NCBI GenBank assembly: GCA_030737835.1
Contig: JAUJYN010000039.1
Span: 124,001 to 188,000 of the forward strand
Reading direction: 5' to 3'
Source: Acorus gramineus
Lineage: Eukaryota; Streptophyta; Magnoliopsida; Acorales; Acoraceae
Length of the DNA stretch: 64,000 nucleotides
Both the position numbers and the translations under genes were made by a program. This document shows positions 61,272 to 64,000 of the stretch, one piece after another; the stretch's first letter is position 1; every line of letters starts with the position of its first letter. The notes below the pieces were generated by a model that ran no database searches, was not told where the DNA came from, and saw nothing but the letters and a program-made list of their open reading frames with translations.

Positions 61272-64000
61272 TGTCACGCCCCAGGGCGGCCAACCCAGGG
61301 ACGCGGCAAGTGTATATATCATATCAGAAGCCAACACAGGAGATCAATAATATATATATCATACACAGACAACTAGAATGACACACATGCAACAAAAGGG
61401 GCTGACATGATATATACACCAAATGCGGAAGCAAAAGACTGAATCTGTGAATAAACATTCTACAGACTCGATACACAATCATACGTCCTGTGAGAGCCAA
61501 TATACACAATATACAACTGAACATATACCAACACGTGCCAAGCACGGAAATACAATACATACAGCCAAGGAAAGGGATGCTGATAGCCTCTGGTACTCGC
61601 GGACGTAGCGCTGCTCCGCTACTGAAGAAATCCCTCGGAAAGCTCCAACTGCTGCTCCGGCTCCAGCTCAGGCTCAGTGACCACTGGGGAAAAACATGTG
61701 CGAGGGGTGAGCCACACGCTCAGTGAACAGCACAACCCACGCATCACAGACAATATTACCAATATTCCATTATTTTATCCAGCCATCAATACATAACAAC
61801 ATAAACCAGTGGTTCGTACTTCGCCGAACCACCACACCCTCACCCTCACCCATCCATGGGTGACATAGGATTTTGGGACTGATAATCATCTATTCACAAA
61901 TCCAGTAGGTCGCTCATCGCCAACCCACTACACCCTCACCCTCACCCTCAACGGGTGACATAGGATTTTGGGACTGACTAGGCTGTTGGTCACCCTTGGT
62001 CCACCGATAGTCTCTCCCTCCACTCCGTAGGCCGCCTGGTCTACTCCCACATTCAGCACAGTCCGAAACCAAATCAGGAGGTGCCTACTAATGGGAGCCC
62101 TCTGTCAGGAAGGCCCTGTCTAACGCTGGGGGTAGCCTCTACCGAATCCAACGCAGGGAACAGAACAGCCTATCCATACGCATATGATCCACTCGGATCC
62201 GCCAACTACATATCATTACAACTCAAATGTCATGAATTCCTCTGAATTCAACCAGGTGCATCATCAAGATGCGGGAACATGTACAAAAATCAGTAAGGCT
62301 GGAATATCATTGGGGGAAAGAAACTCGGAAGGGCGGCGTGAGTTCCCGTTATAGGATACCCCGACAACCAAACAAGGAACACGGAGTACCCTAACCCGGG
62401 TCTCACCGCTGTCCTTGCAAGGCCCCTCCCCTATAATATCTACCAACTATACTAATAATTATACCAATCATACAATCATTACATATAATATTATTGGGAC
62501 TAGAACCTTGGGAGGGCAGCCCGAGGTCCCGATACAGGACATCCCGACAACCAAACAAGGAACACGGAGTACCCTAACACGGGTCTCAGCGTTGACCTCG
62601 CAAGGCTCCTCCCTATAATATTATCCTAAGGCATGCGATCTAACAGATACCAGCATTTAATTTAATAAATAAACTAGTAGGACGCATGCATAGGCCGGGG
62701 TTTCCTAGCATGAAAACCAGGGGACATGCTGCATGGCTCATACGCATATCATCCTATGGGTGCAAGTCCCTAACATAAAAGCCTAGGGTAGCATGCATTC
62801 TACATTTTCATCATGCTCACATGCAATACATATTATTACAGGTAATATTTATCCATGTCGCCCCAGGAGAGGTCGGTATACGCCCAAGTGCGTATAACAC
62901 CTCTCTACTGGGTTGGATTGTCCCACTCACCAGTATCGGGGTCGTCGCGCGACCGTCCGTCTAGATCTGCAAGACAGACAATCAATATGGTGAGTTAAAA
63001 TCCATAAATACTACAAAATACATAAACCCACAATTAAACTCCCAACACTCGGGCAAACGTGCATACGACCCGCACGCACGCTAGCCCGAGCACTCCGACA
63101 ACCCCCCGCACGGCCGGCCACCACCCGCACGGCCACCCGACCGCCCGGACGCGCCGCCGCGCCTCAGCCCGCGCACTCCGCGCACCGCCCGGGGCTCCGC
63201 GCGTCCACCGAGCCCAGCCGCGGCAGCCCGCACGCGCCCCGCACGCCGTGCGCTGGCCCGCGAGCACCCCGCACGCCCCCGCGCGAGGCGCCTCGCCCCC
63301 GCGCGCGGCGCCTCGCCCCCGCGCACACCACGCGCACCTCCGCCGCCTTGCCGCACCTCGCACGCACCTCCGCCACCTTGCCGCACCTCGCGCGCACCTC
63401 GCACGCACCTCCGCCACCTCGCCGCACCTCGCACGCACCTCCGCCACCTTGCCGCACCTCGCGCGCACCACCACGGCCTCGCCGCACCCTCCGCGCGCAC
63501 CACCACGGCCTCGCCGCGCCTCCGCGCGCACCCCGCGCTCGGCCACCACCTCGCGCACGCACGCCTAGCACCTGCGCGACCAGCTCCTCGCGCACCAGCC
63601 CGCCCAGCACCTCGCGCACCAGCTCCTCGCGCTTGCTACCCGCTGCCTGAGGCCCCCAGCACGCCTGCACGACCGGCACAGCACGCCTGCACGACCAGCA
63701 CAGCACGCCGCCCGCGCGCGCCAGCTTGCACGCCGCGCGCACGCGCGCCCGCACACGCACGCGCGCATGACCGCGCGCGCCCAGCCTGCGCGCCGCTGCT
63801 GCTCTGCCTGCTGCCCGAGAACACCCCCTGCTGCCCGAGATCACCCCCTGCAGCCCGAGACCACCCAAACCACCACCCACCGACCTCCGACCACCTCCAC
63901 CGCCCCCCGAAGGCTATCCACAGCCGCCAACCACCCCTCAACAGAGATCCACCCTCCTAGCATACATCTATGCAAGAAAAGTGAAGAAATAGGGCTTACC
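61272..64000 (-). repeat. 5' LTR of element D (minus-oriented, runs off the window)
   Basis: It ends TGTCACGCCCCAGGGCGGCC on the + strand at its inner edge and carries the family features: the TGAGC-GTGTG-GCTCA motif (about 61701-61728), two G-rich/hairpin units (61809-61832 and about 61902-61925), and a CGCGCAC-rich core (about 63050-63780). The candidate acceptor lies at 62967 and the donor at 63999. At least 2.73 kb is present. Confidence 0.88.
62967..63999 (-). other. Candidate intron inside the LTR of D
   Basis: Minus-strand donor G|GTAAGC at 63999 and acceptor TTGCAG|ATC at 62967 enclose 1033 nt including the GC-rich core. The positions match those in C, E and K. Confidence 0.4.

Noticed and set aside
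61834-61962. Interstitial telomere-like CCCTCACCCTCACCCTCA
   Set aside because: The unit is CCCTCA, not the plant telomere CCCTAAA, and it is part of the LTR G-rich motif.
63034-63941. Frames up to 238 codons near the window end
   Set aside because: Repeats of VRARCGKVAE-type text from a GC-rich LTR core, open on both strands.

Overview
This window is plant nuclear DNA. It holds one large, apparently intact cytochrome P450 gene of the 85 clan (CYP90/CYP724-like, the group that includes brassinosteroid side-chain hydroxylases). The gene runs on the + strand from 25404 to 44896 and is surrounded and penetrated by LTR retrotransposons. The species cannot be told from the sequence; the P450 type, the Ty1/copia and Ty3/gypsy elements, the MITEs and the tRNA primer sites all fit a flowering plant with a repeat-rich genome. 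I saw no rRNA, tRNA, CRISPR or organelle segment.

Left block (1-24300). A degenerate hAT-type MITE lies at 1344-1856. A Ty1/copia element (A, 2137-24098, minus strand, 5-bp target duplication GCACC) has cut a short unrecognised ORF in two. Inside A's gag sits a Tat-like Ty3/gypsy derivative (B, 6710-22260, duplication AGAAG). B's 3' LTR was then hit by a chromodomain Ty3/gypsy element (C, 6843-16365, Tekay-like) and its 5' LTR by a solo LTR (F, 18376-20857). The order of insertion is therefore A, then B, then C and F.

Middle block (24300-46863). This is the P450 gene with seven coding exons totalling 1443 nt (480 codons plus stop). Introns 1-4 and 6 are 0.36-2.7 kb. Intron 5 is 13.6 kb and contains a decayed Tat-like element (J, about 31604-42893) with a tandem-repeat 3' region and antisense ORFs; a chromovirus-like solo LTR (E, 34684-37854, duplication ACAGC) interrupts J's RNase H. 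Intron 2 holds a Harbinger-type MITE.

Right block (46864-64000). A Tat-like element H (+ strand: LTR, primer site, gag, protease, start of RT) is cut at 50120 by element G (minus strand, same LTR family as B). G carries, antisense to itself, a broken plant-mobile-domain gene. G is interrupted by solo LTR K (51793-55737, duplication GGTGA) and, at 60040, by a rearranged chromovirus-like element D that runs off the window.

The most unusual material is in the LTRs. Arrays of short hairpins with related arms occur in the B/G and F LTRs. The chromovirus-like LTRs (C, D, E, K) share a G-rich motif next to a hairpin whose stem survives by compensating changes, and they also share candidate splice donor and acceptor sites. 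No computed alignment supports these statements; all were made by eye.
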